The notes under the pieces: model-generated
Seen by the model: only the letters and a program-made list of their open reading frames with translations
Told to the model about the DNA's origin: nothing
Database searches by the model: none
Program-made: the position numbers and the translations under genes
Assembly (NCBI GenBank): GCA_030849065.1
Contig: JASAON010001564.1
Location: 1-58,067, forward strand
DNA from: Jaenimonas drosophilae
Taxonomy: Eukaryota > Euglenozoa > Kinetoplastea > Trypanosomatida > Trypanosomatidae
Direction of reading: 5' to 3'
Length of the DNA: 58,067 bases
Part shown: piece after piece, positions 28,377-37,884 of the stretch
Layout of the letters: every line of letters begins with the position of its first letter
Numbering within the stretch: the first letter of the stretch is position 1

Positions 28377-29678
28377 TTAAGCGATGGATGCCTCCACCTC
28401 ATGGAAGTGGTGGCTTAGTTTGATGGAGCGAATATCGTTCAGCGCAATGACTTGCGTGTGTAGCGAGCCAGCCGAACGCACCACAATGCGATCATTGAGA
28501 TTCATATTGGTCTTCTTTGGAACGACGGAGAAGAAAATGTTGCCATCCTCATCACGTGGCTTATTCTCATTCTTCTTCACGGCTAGACGTTTGTAGGTGC
28601 AGAGGACGAGACGTACTGTGGCGGCCTCATTCGTCATGAAGGTCTTGAAAAGGCCTGACACGCCCGTGTTCCAATGAATATCAATATCCAGCAGGTGTTT
28701 GCGCTCATACTTGCAATGTGCGTTGGGTACATCCACGAGCTGCACATCACCGGTAACGAGGGTGCCGTTGTGGAGATAAATGAGATCCCACGTACGCATT
28801 ACATCCACGGCGCAGGACACCTCCTCCTGCACCTCTGCACTAAGGAATGCGGTGCCATCCGCCTGAAGACGTGGACTTCCCCATCGCCCAAACATCATCC
28901 GCCACTTGGGCATGCGCGCAATTGTGTTGGGGGCATCCCACTGAATGTGGCCACGCAGTGCCGCACGAGCAAAGACGCGGAAGGTATTCAGCGTGAAGAC
29001 GTAGGGCTTGGCATCCACGGAAGCAGGATCTAGCCGCGCACGAGGGTTGGTGAAGACGACGACGGGCAGCACCACGCGGCCAACATGTTTGTGGAGTGTG
29101 GCGTCGCTGTACCACGTACCAGAGGCACCCTCACTGCCCTTGGTGGCCATGGCACTCTTATCAAAGTCGGTCAGGACGATGCGACGTGTGTTCTCCAAGT
29201 AGCGCCGAAGTGCCGCCGCCTTCTCCACATTGTCCTCCTGCACATCCTCGAACTCGAGGGTGTTGCGTGGTCGTCGGCGGTTGGGGCACTGGAACCACTT
29301 TGGCCCGTTGCTCCAAATGTCACCTTGCCAGTGCTTCACCTCCACAACAAGAACCACGGGGCCAACGGCAATGACGTCTATTTCACGGTTGTGGCCCACA
29401 CGTGCAACGTAGGCACGACGGCGTAGAAAAATGTGCTGCCAACCTTCTTCACGAAGCACTGCTTCAATCGTTTCTTCGGCCTGCATCGAGGTGAGAAACT
29501 TTTTATCTTCGCGAGACATGGACTTGACCGTCTCGCGCTGTGCCTGTGTGCGTAGTGTACGTTGGTAGAAGCGTGATCGGCTGAGGAGGAGGGCGACCAC
29601 CATGGTTCCAACCGCCACGATGCCAGCGGTGCTGTAGAGCAGCACATCCACCACGGACAACAGCCCAAGTGAGCTCAT
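28377..29678 (-). CDS. NERD-domain protein with N-terminal membrane anchor
   Basis: 433 residues from the ATG at 29678. A hydrophobic segment at about residues 8-33 (VDVLLYSTAGIVAVGTMVVALLL) precedes a basic stretch, so the protein is probably membrane-anchored. The nuclease-related (NERD) domain follows at about 60-170. It includes the FLRRRAYVARVGHNREIDVIAVG strand with an Asp, then VVLVVEVKHWQGDI, matching the D...ExK pattern of the restriction-endonuclease-like fold. The region after about 200 is unassigned. An upstream extension of the frame to 30080 is rejected because an (CTT)n tract plus AG at 29735-29734 gives a clean acceptor with no ATG before 29678. Substrate and role of eukaryotic NERD proteins are poorly known. 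Confidence 0.8.
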   Translation of the reverse strand: MSSLGLLSVVDVLLYSTAGIVAVGTMVVALLLSRSRFYQRTLRTQAQRETVKSMSREDKKFLTSMQAEETIEAVLREEGWQHIFLRRRAYVARVGHNREIDVIAVGPVVLVVEVKHWQGDIWSNGPKWFQCPNRRRPRNTLEFEDVQEDNVEKAAALRRYLENTRRIVLTDFDKSAMATKGSEGASGTWYSDATLHKHVGRVVLPVVVFTNPRARLDPASVDAKPYVFTLNTFRVFARAALRGHIQWDAPNTIARMPKWRMMFGRWGSPRLQADGTAFLSAEVQEEVSCAVDVMRTWDLIYLHNGTLVTGDVQLVDVPNAHCKYERKHLLDIDIHWNTGVSGLFKTFMTNEAATVRLVLCTYKRLAVKKNENKPRDEDGNIFFSVVPKKTNMNLNDRIVVRSAGSLHTQVIALNDIRSIKLSHHFHEVEASIA

Positions 29679-30211
29679 CTCGTGTAGTGACGAAGTAGTG
29701 CGTGAGAGAAAGGACGTCTGTAGAAGAGCTGTACTACACACAAGAAGAAGAAGAAGAAGAAGAAGCAGATGATGGGGCCCACAAACACATGTGGCAGCAG
29801 CAGTAAGGGAAGCACATGCATCTCGTAAGGGGTCAAAGGTGAATTGAGGGGGGGGTGCATCAATCATCTTAAGACGCAACACACACAGCGCCGAAGACCT
29901 GGTTGTGCGCATGTGTGTGTTGTGGTTCTGTGTGTTTGTGTGTGTGGAGGGAACAGAAGGGTGTAGAGAAAGGTGTCTGTGTGTACGGCTGTAGTTCCCG
30001 TGTTTAGAAACAGAAGTATTAAAGTATTTTTTCTTGTTTTTTTTCCAATCCTTGTGACGTCGAACAATGACACCAGCCACAAACCGTCAATGGTGTGTTG
30101 TTCTTTGCTGGTTCCTGCCACACAAGTGTGTTTCGTGCGTGTGAAAACGTACGTTGGGGGTGCAGGTGCATTCAGTTGGCACAGTAGAATAGCCACCGTG
30201 AGAGATGGGCT
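29679..30211. other. Spacer between IleRS and NERD genes
   Basis: Besides the acceptor it holds a T/A-rich patch near 30020-30050 and GT repeats near 29915-29945. No gene is seen. Confidence 0.6.
29734..29768 (-). promoter_or_regulatory. Trans-splice acceptor with (CTT)n pyrimidine tract
   Basis: Eight CTT units on the minus strand (29765-29742) lead to GTGTGTAG, with the AG at 29735-29734. The first ATG downstream is the NERD-protein start, 55 bases away. Confidence 0.75.
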
Positions 30212-33200
30212 CTAGCCCTGGACCGTGGTGAAGACGATCTTGATGGGGATACCAGAGATGCTGTTGTCCTCCTCCGCCACCATCGTGGCGTTGGCCGGGA
30301 GCTTCGCCATGGTCGTCCACGTGCCACGAATGGTTTGGCTGACCTGATCGCGGAAGTTAAGGATGGAGGTGGTGAGCTCCTCATCCTCGCTCTCAAAGTA
30401 CACCTCCACCTCGTCCGTCACGGACATCTTGGCCTTCTTGCGCAGCTGCTGCACACGGTTTACGAACTCACGTGCGCGCCAGCTGTCAATGAGGGCCTGG
30501 TCCTCCCGCTTATCAACGAGCACCACAACATCGTTGTCGGTGTTGCTCTCAAAATCCACGATGCCCTCCTTGAACTTGCGCAGCACCTTCACATCATCCA
30601 TGGTGAGCTCCTTCCCGGCCACGGTACCCTTGCCGGCGTGGATGAAAGCCGCCACCTCGGCAGGAGTCATGGCCTGGATGGCCTTGCGGATCGCCGGCAC
30701 CTCCTTGCGGAAGCGCTTGCCGAGAGCCTCGAAGTTGGCGTCGAGCTGCGTGAGGACGTACTCATCACCATCGGAGAGCTTCACCTCAAAGGCGTTGCAC
30801 TCCTCCTTGATGTACGAGGCCACCTTGGCCACATCATCGAGATAGGATTGGTCCGGGTGGACGATGATAACCTGGCGCACGGGGCGCTTCATGGATATAA
30901 CCATGCGGTCGCGCAACACACGCACAAGATCAACAATATTGATCATGCGAGACATGGCGCGCTCCAGGTCGGCGTCGTCGAGATCGGTGTTCTCGTCTGG
31001 AATCATGAGGTAATGCACCGAATCCACCTGGTCCTCCACGGGGAGGGCGGGCTTGATGCGCTGGTAGAGCACCTCCGCCACGAAGGGTGCGATGTGGGCG
31101 ATGATGCGTGATACGTCGAAGAGGACCGTCAGCATCGTGGAGAGCGACATGGCACGATCCTCCTGATCCATGGAGTTCTTCATGCGGCGTCGGTTCATGC
31201 GGACGTACCAGTTGGAGAGATCGAGAACGAAGCGGAGGATGCCAGGGACGACGTTGTATAGGTGATACTGCTCCATCTCCGCCTTCACGTAGCGCACGAG
31301 GGTCTGGGTGGAGGCGAGAATCCAGCGATCCATCTCGTTGGTGCTGCGGAGGGAAGTGGATACCACACCACCGGCTGCGACGCAGAGGTTCGCGTTGGCA
31401 ATGAAGAACTTGGTGGCGTTGAAGAGGGGCAGGAAGACATCCTTCACGATGCCCTTCACACCAGCCTCACGGAAGCGCAGGGGCTCTCCACGAACGACGG
31501 GGGAGTTGATCATGTACATGCGCAGCGCATCCGCACCATAGGTATCAATCACCAACGTTGGGTTGGGATAATTCTTCAGACGCTTGCTCATCTTCTTGCC
31601 ATCCTCGGCCAGGACGAGGCCATTCACGCAAATGTTCTTGAAGGGGCACACGTCAAAGAGTGCCACACCAAGCACAAGAAGGGTGTAGAACCACCCACGT
31701 GTCTGGTCAAGGCCCTCAGCGACAAAGTCGGCAGGGAAGCTCTTCTGGAAGGTGTCGGCGTTCTCAAATGGGTAGTGCTCCTGTGCGTAGGGCATGCTGC
31801 CGGACTCAAACCAGCAATCGAAGACAGCGGCGATGCGTCGCAGAGGTGGCTGGCCCTCACGCTTGCTTGGGATGGTAACATCATCCACGTATTGGCGGTG
31901 GAGATTATCAATGCCCTTCACCCCGGAGAGCTCCTCCAGCTCCGCGGCGCTCGAGACGCACACCACCTCCTCCCAATCCTCACTGTGCCACACGGGAAGT
32001 GGGGTGCCCCAGTAGCGGTTGCGGGAGATGTTCCAGTCGCGGGCATCCTCGAGCCAGTTCGAGAAGCGCCGCGTCTTGACGAACTCGGGCACCCAGTACG
32101 TCGCCTCATTGGCGGCGATGAGGCGGTCGCGGAAGGACTCCACATTCACGAACCAAGAATCCACGGCCTTGTAAATCAGCGGGGTCTCACTGCGCCAGCA
32201 AAACGGGTAGCTGTGTACGATGGAGCCCTTGCTGAAGACGAGGCCACGGCTCTCGAGCGCCTTGATGATGTCGGGATCGGCATCCTTGATGTAGCGACCG
32301 GCATAGTCCGTTACGTCCTCCGTGAAGCAGCCATTCTCGTCCACCGGGCATGGCATCTTGCCGCCCTTCTCAATCACACCGTTGGCGAGGCAGGCGTTGT
32401 AGTCATCCTCACCAAAGGCCGGGGCCTCATGCACGATACCCGTACCACTCTCGGTGGTAACGTAGGTGGCGGAGAGAACACGGAAGGAGGTGGCCTCCTG
32501 CTCCTTTTGGAAGTAGGGGAAGAGTGGGTGGTACTTCTTGCCAATGAGTGCCGTACCCTTCATGCGCTCCAGAATGGTGTAGGGCTCCTCCTCCGCCACA
32601 GCCTCCTCCTTCTTGCCGTCCTTGGCCTTCTTGTCAGCGGTCTTCTTCTTCTTGGGGTAAACGTCCGCCAGACGGGCCTCACAGAGGTAGTAGTGTCGGC
32701 CAGTCTTGGTGTCGCGCACCTTCACGTAGTCGTAGTCTGGATGTACGGCGAGGGCCAAGTTGCTCGGCAACGTCCACGGCGTTGTGGTCCAGGCGAGCAT
32801 GTAGGCGTTGGCATCCTCACGGAGCTGGAAGGCCACGGTGATGCAGGTGTCGCTCACTTCCTTGTAGTTCATGTTGGCCTCAAAGTTGCTGAGTGGGGTG
32901 GTGCAGCCCGTGGAGTAGGGCATGACCTTGTAGCCACGATACACAAGACCCTTCTCCCAGAGCTGCTTAAAGACCCACCACACACTCTCCATGTAGCTCA
33001 GGTTCATCGTCTTGTAGTCGTTCTCAAAATCAATCCATCTGCCCATGCGCTCCACCGTCTTCTCCCACTCACCGGCGTAGCGCATTACAATACTGCGGCA
33101 CTTTTCATTGTAGTTCCCAATTCCGTACTTCAGCACGTCGTGGGAGGTCTTGATGCCGAGCTCCTTGTCAATCTCAAACTCAATGGGCAGACCGTGGCAA

Positions 33201-33478
33201 TCCCAGCCAAAACGGCGCACCACGTGGTGGCCTGTTTGGTGAGCAAAGCGAGTCACCATATCCTTCATGGTGCCGGCGAGGAGATGGCCGTAGTGAGGTA
33301 AGCCGGTTGCGAATGGGGGGCCATCATAAAAGCTGTAGGGGGTCTTGCCCTCTGACTGCTTCAGGGAGGTCTTGAAGGCATCGGTGCGACGCCAGAGCTC
33401 CAGAACCTCCGTCTCCAGGGCGGGGAAGTTCAGGGCATCGTCGAAGTTCTGTAGCAAATCTGTGGGTTTGGCCGCCAT
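30212..33478 (-). CDS. IleRS: Isoleucyl-tRNA synthetase, cytosolic type
   Basis: 1088 residues from the ATG at 33478. Class I synthetase with the HIGH-type motif HYGH at residues 62-65 (PPFATGLPHYGHLLAGTMKD) and KMSKR near residue 627 (EDGKKMSKRLKNYPNP). The editing (CP1) domain lies between them and includes the TTPWTLPSNLALAV segment. It contains a Lys/Glu-rich insert (KKKKTADKKAKDGKKEEA). The anticodon-binding region follows, and then a C-terminal domain typical of eukaryotic cytosolic IleRS. There is no mitochondrial presequence; the upstream reading to 33901 is low-complexity leader. In known kinetoplastids one IleRS gene commonly serves both compartments, so dual targeting cannot be excluded. 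Confidence 0.96.
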   Translation of the reverse strand: MAAKPTDLLQNFDDALNFPALETEVLELWRRTDAFKTSLKQSEGKTPYSFYDGPPFATGLPHYGHLLAGTMKDMVTRFAHQTGHHVVRRFGWDCHGLPIEFEIDKELGIKTSHDVLKYGIGNYNEKCRSIVMRYAGEWEKTVERMGRWIDFENDYKTMNLSYMESVWWVFKQLWEKGLVYRGYKVMPYSTGCTTPLSNFEANMNYKEVSDTCITVAFQLREDANAYMLAWTTTPWTLPSNLALAVHPDYDYVKVRDTKTGRHYYLCEARLADVYPKKKKTADKKAKDGKKEEAVAEEEPYTILERMKGTALIGKKYHPLFPYFQKEQEATSFRVLSATYVTTESGTGIVHEAPAFGEDDYNACLANGVIEKGGKMPCPVDENGCFTEDVTDYAGRYIKDADPDIIKALESRGLVFSKGSIVHSYPFCWRSETPLIYKAVDSWFVNVESFRDRLIAANEATYWVPEFVKTRRFSNWLEDARDWNISRNRYWGTPLPVWHSEDWEEVVCVSSAAELEELSGVKGIDNLHRQYVDDVTIPSKREGQPPLRRIAAVFDCWFESGSMPYAQEHYPFENADTFQKSFPADFVAEGLDQTRGWFYTLLVLGVALFDVCPFKNICVNGLVLAEDGKKMSKRLKNYPNPTLVIDTYGADALRMYMINSPVVRGEPLRFREAGVKGIVKDVFLPLFNATKFFIANANLCVAAGGVVSTSLRSTNEMDRWILASTQTLVRYVKAEMEQYHLYNVVPGILRFVLDLSNWYVRMNRRRMKNSMDQEDRAMSLSTMLTVLFDVSRIIAHIAPFVAEVLYQRIKPALPVEDQVDSVHYLMIPDENTDLDDADLERAMSRMINIVDLVRVLRDRMVISMKRPVRQVIIVHPDQSYLDDVAKVASYIKEECNAFEVKLSDGDEYVLTQLDANFEALGKRFRKEVPAIRKAIQAMTPAEVAAFIHAGKGTVAGKELTMDDVKVLRKFKEGIVDFESNTDNDVVVLVDKREDQALIDSWRAREFVNRVQQLRKKAKMSVTDEVEVYFESEDEELTTSILNFRDQVSQTIRGTWTTMAKLPANATMVAEEDNSISGIPIKIVFTTVQG

Positions 33479-33998
33479 CTTGTGTGTTTTTCCTCCTTTG
33501 AGGAGTTCCTTCTTTGTGTGTTCCGAAAAGTATATAACGGTTCTTGATGAAGTTGGTGTGTGTGTAGGTGGAAGAGGTGAAGATGAAGTCGTGGAGGTCC
33601 GCGCCAATGTGGGTGGGCGGCCATCTGAGCAGCAGCAGGAATCAGAGGATGGCGGTGTTGGCGTACGCACCGCGCCCTCCTCCCCGCCGCCACCTACACG
33701 CCGGGTAAAACACCGTCGAGCAGCTGTGATGCAGACGAGGCCGGCAGAGCGCTGGTGGACGATACGTCGCCTGCACAACATGCGTGTGTGTGTGAGTATG
33801 TGAGTGTGTGTGTGTGTGTGTGTGTGGTAGTAGGAGTAGGAGTAGAGGCTGTATGTCAATGTAAGTGTGGATGAGACGCACAACAAGTTTGCCACGAACA
33901 AGGACTCTACCAGTTACGTTAAAAAAAAAAAGTGGGTGCCTTTGTGTGTTTTGTGTGTGTATGTAGGAAATCGCACAAACGGTTTGGAGGTATGGCCT
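33479..33998. other. Spacer upstream of IleRS
   Basis: Contains a perfect GT run (33804-33826) and AAC/ACA-poor, CA-rich sequence. No coding frame is supported. Confidence 0.6.
33804..33826. repeat. (GT)n dinucleotide microsatellite
   Basis: About 11 perfect GT units in the leader/spacer upstream of the IleRS gene. Confidence 0.9.
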
Positions 33999-34296
33999 CT
34001 AATCCTTTCGTCGTCGCTGTTGGTAAGCGTGGCGCAACACAAAAAAAAAACACACATTATTCAACGAGATCATGTAGAGGAAGGAGATGGTGAGTAGGTT
34101 CCAGAGGAGGCAGCCAACCACAATGATGTTGTTAGGTGCAGAGGAAGAAGAGGAGGGGGAGGAAGGGTGGTTGAATGTGTGGTGATGGAGATGATGAAGA
34201 TGAGATGAGCTTGCGCGCGCCGTCACTCCCACTGGGTGGTGAAGCACTGAGGGTGAAGGATGGGCGCCACCCATCTCCCTCCATCCACATCGTCAT
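33999..34296 (-). CDS. Candidate mini-gene with two overlapping frames
   Basis: A strong acceptor (AG at 34301-34300) is followed at once by ATGs in two frames. Frame one starts at 34296 and encodes 54 residues (MTMWMEGDGWRPSFTLSASP...), ending at 34132. Frame two starts at 34274 and encodes 91 residues ending at 33999. Its first half is His/Ser/Pro-rich. Its second half carries a hydrophobic segment at about 48-78 (NNIIVVGCLLWNLLTISFLY) and a basic end (QQRRRKD), as in a tail-anchored or single-pass membrane protein. I do not recognise either. The acceptor is good evidence that a transcript starts here, but which frame is translated, if any, is open. Confidence 0.35.
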
Positions 34297-34299
34297 AAT

Positions 34300-34350
34300 C
34301 TGGAGAGATGAAGGATGGCAACCGAGGTGAGCCAACCAAAAAAAAAAAAG
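34300..34350 (-). promoter_or_regulatory. Strong trans-splice acceptor for the mini-gene
   Basis: On the minus strand, twelve T (34349-34338) are followed by a C/T-rich stretch and CTCTCCAG, with the AG at 34301-34300. The first ATG is three bases further on. Confidence 0.7.
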
Positions 34351-35512
34351 CAGCAAAAGAAACGAAAAGTGAAAAGGTGTCTTGAAGATGACGAGGAGGG
34401 GAAGTTCGTCAACAGAAATTGAAGTAGAAGTGTAGGAGTAGTCGTAGAAGTGGTTATGTGTGTTCGTGCGTGGATGAGTACAGGCGGCTGATGAGTGTGT
34501 GTGTGTGTCGCTCCGTGCCTCTCTCACTCTCCTTCGGTGTGCGGACTCCACCCACCATTTCCGCTGCACCTCCACATACTCTGTGGTGTGTTGTGTTTGG
34601 TGTTGATGTTGGGATGAAATAAGCTCCACGAGTTATCGAAAGAACACACATACAACGAAAAAAAACGAAAAAAAAATTTGACGAAAAATAGTGTGGTGAC
34701 ATACACGCGTCAAGACGCATCACTTCACTGCTCATCAAGCTTCTGAATGCATGAATGTGTGTATGTCTGTATGTGGTTCATGTTGCTCTACCTGCTCCTC
34801 GCCACGTCTGCCACTCTCACGCGAGGTGCACCCATGTTCTTACCTTCCTTCTTCACTGATGGCATCCACACCACCCATCCATAGCACAAGCATCGCAAAC
34901 GAATGAAGAGATGAGCGCGGTAGACGCTTCAATACAAAATGAAAAAAAAACCGATGCCCGTGGATGAGTGTGCCTGTTGGAACGCACCTGTGGCGTATTG
35001 ATGCCAACCTCCTCCCCCTTCACCCCTGTGTGTGGGTACGTGGAGGTGTGGCATGCCACCATGCGAACAACTCATATCGGAACGACGCACCTGAGCTACC
35101 TGAGATCAGTCCTGATGCACCATCCAGTGTGTTGATGGGAAGCCAACATCATCTACGGCCTCCCACGAAACCACACTTCCTCTTTTTTCTTTTTGATGCG
35201 CATCCCTCTCACGTACCGTGGAACGGCAAGTGCTCCAGGCACTATTTTTATGCCGTGGAGCCATCATCATCATCATCATCATCATCATCGTTGTTGTTGC
35301 TGAGTGTTGGGCCAGTGCTTGTGATACTGATGATGATGATGCGGGGGGATATAGGGGCAATGTGTACGTATGTGTTGGGGCTGAAATACCCCGGCACAGA
35401 CGCACACAAAAACAATAAAAAAAAACATCAAATAACAACAACAATCAATCAAGTGGGTATATAGTGTGTTAGAAGAGTTGTAGCACATCACTACGACGGC
35501 AGTAGCGGAAGT

Positions 35513-35544
<32 letters not shown>

Positions 35545-35590
35545 GAATGATCTGCTCGCACCGCCGTCCTTCCATCTATCCTTAACGCCA
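34351..35590. other. 1.2 kb spacer between mini-gene and PRA1 gene
   Basis: Contains an A-rich patch (34658-34678), (ATC)n runs near 35264-35288 and a (TG)n run at 35513-35540. Short minus-strand frames (34853-35062, 35106-35444) are not convincing. Confidence 0.55.
35513..35540. repeat. (TG)n dinucleotide microsatellite
   Basis: About 14 perfect TG units just downstream of the PRA1-family gene stop, in its presumed 3' untranslated region. Confidence 0.9.
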
Positions 35591-36808
35591 TCAATCATCG
35601 CCGTGAGCAGCTGGCGGCCACTCCACGCGCAGGCCGCTTGTTCTGCTTGGGCTGGGACTCTGTGCGTAGGCCTCGGCAAATGATGGATCAACATCGTGCA
35701 GATCCTTCGTCGGAGATCGTGGCACTGCCGCAGAGATGCCCCGTCGCGACATGATGCGTGCGTAGGTGGAGTAGGCAGCATCTGTTTCGTGTGTGAAGAA
35801 GGCGTGGCCCACAATGGGCAGACTCACGGCAAGAAGCAGCACAACAGATGTAAAAACGCCAATCGGGCCCAACACCACCATCACACACGTCGCAAATTGT
35901 GCCAACTTCAACAAGGGGAGCAGCCAGCGGTATGGGAAGGGTGGCTGGACTGTGGATGTGGACGAAGGTGCATCGGAACATGATGTTGTTGTTGTTGTTG
36001 TTGTTGTGTGGCCACGGTTCCACGTGATCTCCATCTCACTCAGTTTGTGCAGCGCAACGGCCAGGCCCACAATGGCGGTGGAGGCTGGATAGAAGTAGCA
36101 CATGGGCACCGTTTCGAGGAGCACCACATTCATGTAGTTGCGGGAGAAGAAGAAGAGGTTCACGAGCAAACGAGCGAGGAAGTTGGCCTGTGATGGAACA
36201 CTGAGCCGACCAATGAATTCACGGAGAGGCCGGGCCTGATGGAGCAGCGCCTCTTCATAAAACAGTGTGAGCTGTGGCGAAACCTGCACCAACGCCACAC
36301 GGACAGAGCGTTGAGGAGTGGAGGCAGTGCCATTCACCGTGGGGCGTGATGGGCGGCCCATGCGCTGCAAGAATCGATGCAATCCGCGCGGTGGCGACGA
36401 GCCAACAGGTGAGCTCATGGGTTCTACACCAATGTTGTTGTTGTTGTTGTTGCTTGTGGATGAAGATGCGGTGGTGGCTGACGTCGTGCGTGTGCTGTCC
36501 GTTGAAGCCTCTACATCAAAATGAACGCTCTTGTGTTTCCGTGTGGCAACGCCAACCTCGTTCTGTGTTGCTTCGGTGGTGTTGGGGCTGTGGAGGCAAG
36601 GAACCTCGTCCTGTGAGCTGCCGAAGGGCGGAGATTCAAGCAAGTCTGGCGTGAGGGCTGGCGGGTCGCTGCTGCTACTGTTAGAGCTTGTGCTGCCGTG
36701 TTTGATCTGTGCGTCGCGTGAATCATCGGCTTCCTCATCATCGGTGCGTTGGCCCACCTCAACGATTGGAGTTGGCAAGACGTTGGCAGAGATGGAGGAT
36801 GAGAGCAT
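35591..36808 (-). CDS. PRA1-family (prenylated Rab acceptor) membrane protein with long disordered N terminus
   Basis: 405 residues from the ATG at 36808; the frame opens at a TTG nine bases earlier. The first 165 residues are Ser/Thr/Asn-rich and disordered, with a poly-Asn run at 120-125. The PRA1 domain spans about 195-340: PLREFIGRLSVPSQANFLARLLVNLFFFSRNY, a first hydrophobic hairpin (about 225-255), then a second (about 300-340). A run of eight Thr encoded by ACA repeats is inserted between the two hairpins (268-275). PRA1 proteins act in ER/Golgi membrane traffic by binding prenylated Rab GTPases. At roughly twice the usual length, the added parts are the N terminus and the loop insert. 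Confidence 0.75.
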   Translation of the reverse strand: MLSSSISANVLPTPIVEVGQRTDDEEADDSRDAQIKHGSTSSNSSSSDPPALTPDLLESPPFGSSQDEVPCLHSPNTTEATQNEVGVATRKHKSVHFDVEASTDSTRTTSATTASSSTSNNNNNNIGVEPMSSPVGSSPPRGLHRFLQRMGRPSRPTVNGTASTPQRSVRVALVQVSPQLTLFYEEALLHQARPLREFIGRLSVPSQANFLARLLVNLFFFSRNYMNVVLLETVPMCYFYPASTAIVGLAVALHKLSEMEITWNRGHTTTTTTTTSCSDAPSSTSTVQPPFPYRWLLPLLKLAQFATCVMVVLGPIGVFTSVVLLLAVSLPIVGHAFFTHETDAAYSTYARIMSRRGISAAVPRSPTKDLHDVDPSFAEAYAQSPSPSRTSGLRVEWPPAAHGDD

Positions 36809-37213
36809 GGCACACAACCGAGGGTGTGGGATGGGCCTTCAACAAAATATTTATGATGGATGTTGTGGGTGGGTGAGGTGTTTGAGGATCGTCCGCAGAA
36901 CGATGGTGGTGGTGATGTGCTTTGTGGAGTTCTCTTATCTTTGTATGTGTGTAGAGAAGACCTTGCAAATGAATATGATACTTGAAGATACGTATGTACG
37001 AGCTACAGCAGAATCATGATGATGATGATGATGATGTTGAACGAGGTAGTTGTGTTGGATGCCTGTACTCCGTAGAAACAGCTCACATTGCATGGGATCA
37101 TCGAGTGAACCGTGAAGAAGCATTAACTGGGGAAGATGGTGCTCATTGCATCTTCAGAAAGATAAAAACCTCTGTTGGCAGTGTGTGTGTGTGTGTGTGG
37201 CTGCCTTCATGAC
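36809..37213. other. Spacer between SWIM and PRA1-family genes
   Basis: Contains a (GAT)n run near 37017-37036 and GT repeats near 37182-37198. No coding signal is seen. Confidence 0.6.
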
Positions 37214-37884
37214 TCAGCCAGTACGTTGGAGTAGGCTCGCTCGCAACATCTCATTGAAGGTGTTGCTATCAACCTCCCGCTGACGCACGTTGTCCTGGGC
37301 AATGCCCGATGCCTCCAGTGCCAGTGCGATCTGTAGAGCCAGACGATGTTTGCACGCGTACACCTCCTCACGTCGCACGGATTGAAAGGCGTAGGCTGAG
37401 CACGGGCAGTAAAAGGGCGTCAGAAGAACATAATCGCCAATACGAAAGAAGTAGCGCAACCCCAACGCAGGAGGTGCTGCAGATTGTTGTTGTTGTTGTT
37501 TGGCTGATGTTGAAGCTTGCTGCAGATCCGCGGCATCGCGTGCATCTCCGTTTGCGTTGGGCCACGCTCCACGTATCGGATGATGGGCTCAGCACCGTAC
37601 AACACGATGCCAAGCGCGGAGAGCAGGGTACGCCCGTAGATGCACTCAAGCAAGGCCAGGGCAGCTTCTGCGGGAGATGTGGTGGCGGCCAACTCCATCG
37701 GCTGACGTATTCCAGGGGTGGGGTGAGCCGATGTGGAGCTCGTGGAGAGGTCCTTGGCCCACACAACATCTTGTTGGTGTTGCTGTTGTTGTTGTTGCGC
37801 TTGCTGCACTAGGGCAGTAGCATAGGCACGCAGGAGTTCTTCCGTGATGCCCTGAATATCTTCCTCCACACCATGATGAAACAT
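37214..37884 (-). CDS. SWIM zinc-finger protein (ZSWIM7/SWS1-like), frameshifted
   Basis: Two frames together make one recognisable protein. The upstream frame (ATG at 37884) gives a helical start, a Gln run and the segment ALALLECIYGRTLLSALGIV...IIRYVERG. It then degenerates and stops at 37420. The downstream frame, open from 37588, gives LGLRYFFRIGDYVLLTPFYC and a SWIM motif, Cys-Pro-Cys then Cys-Lys-His (YACKH), ending at 37214. ZSWIM7/SWS1 is the SWIM subunit of the Shu-type complex that supports RAD51 filaments in homologous recombination. The halves meet in a 170-base overlap containing an (AAC)n run. A one-base indel (sequencing error, assembly error or real mutation) fits better than an intron, since no pyrimidine-tract acceptor is present. 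Confidence 0.65.

Noticed and set aside
29679..30080. N-terminal extension of the NERD protein
   Set aside because: The reading includes a poly-Leu run that is the (CTT)n acceptor tract; spliced mRNA would start at about 29733.
31262..33301. 679-codon plus-strand frame
   Set aside because: It is an antisense shadow of the isoleucyl-tRNA synthetase gene produced by high third-position GC.
35106..35303. Short minus-strand frame starting in an ATG repeat
   Set aside because: The start is a microsatellite Met run and the product has no recognisable features. The upstream C-rich tract with CAG is only a weak acceptor.
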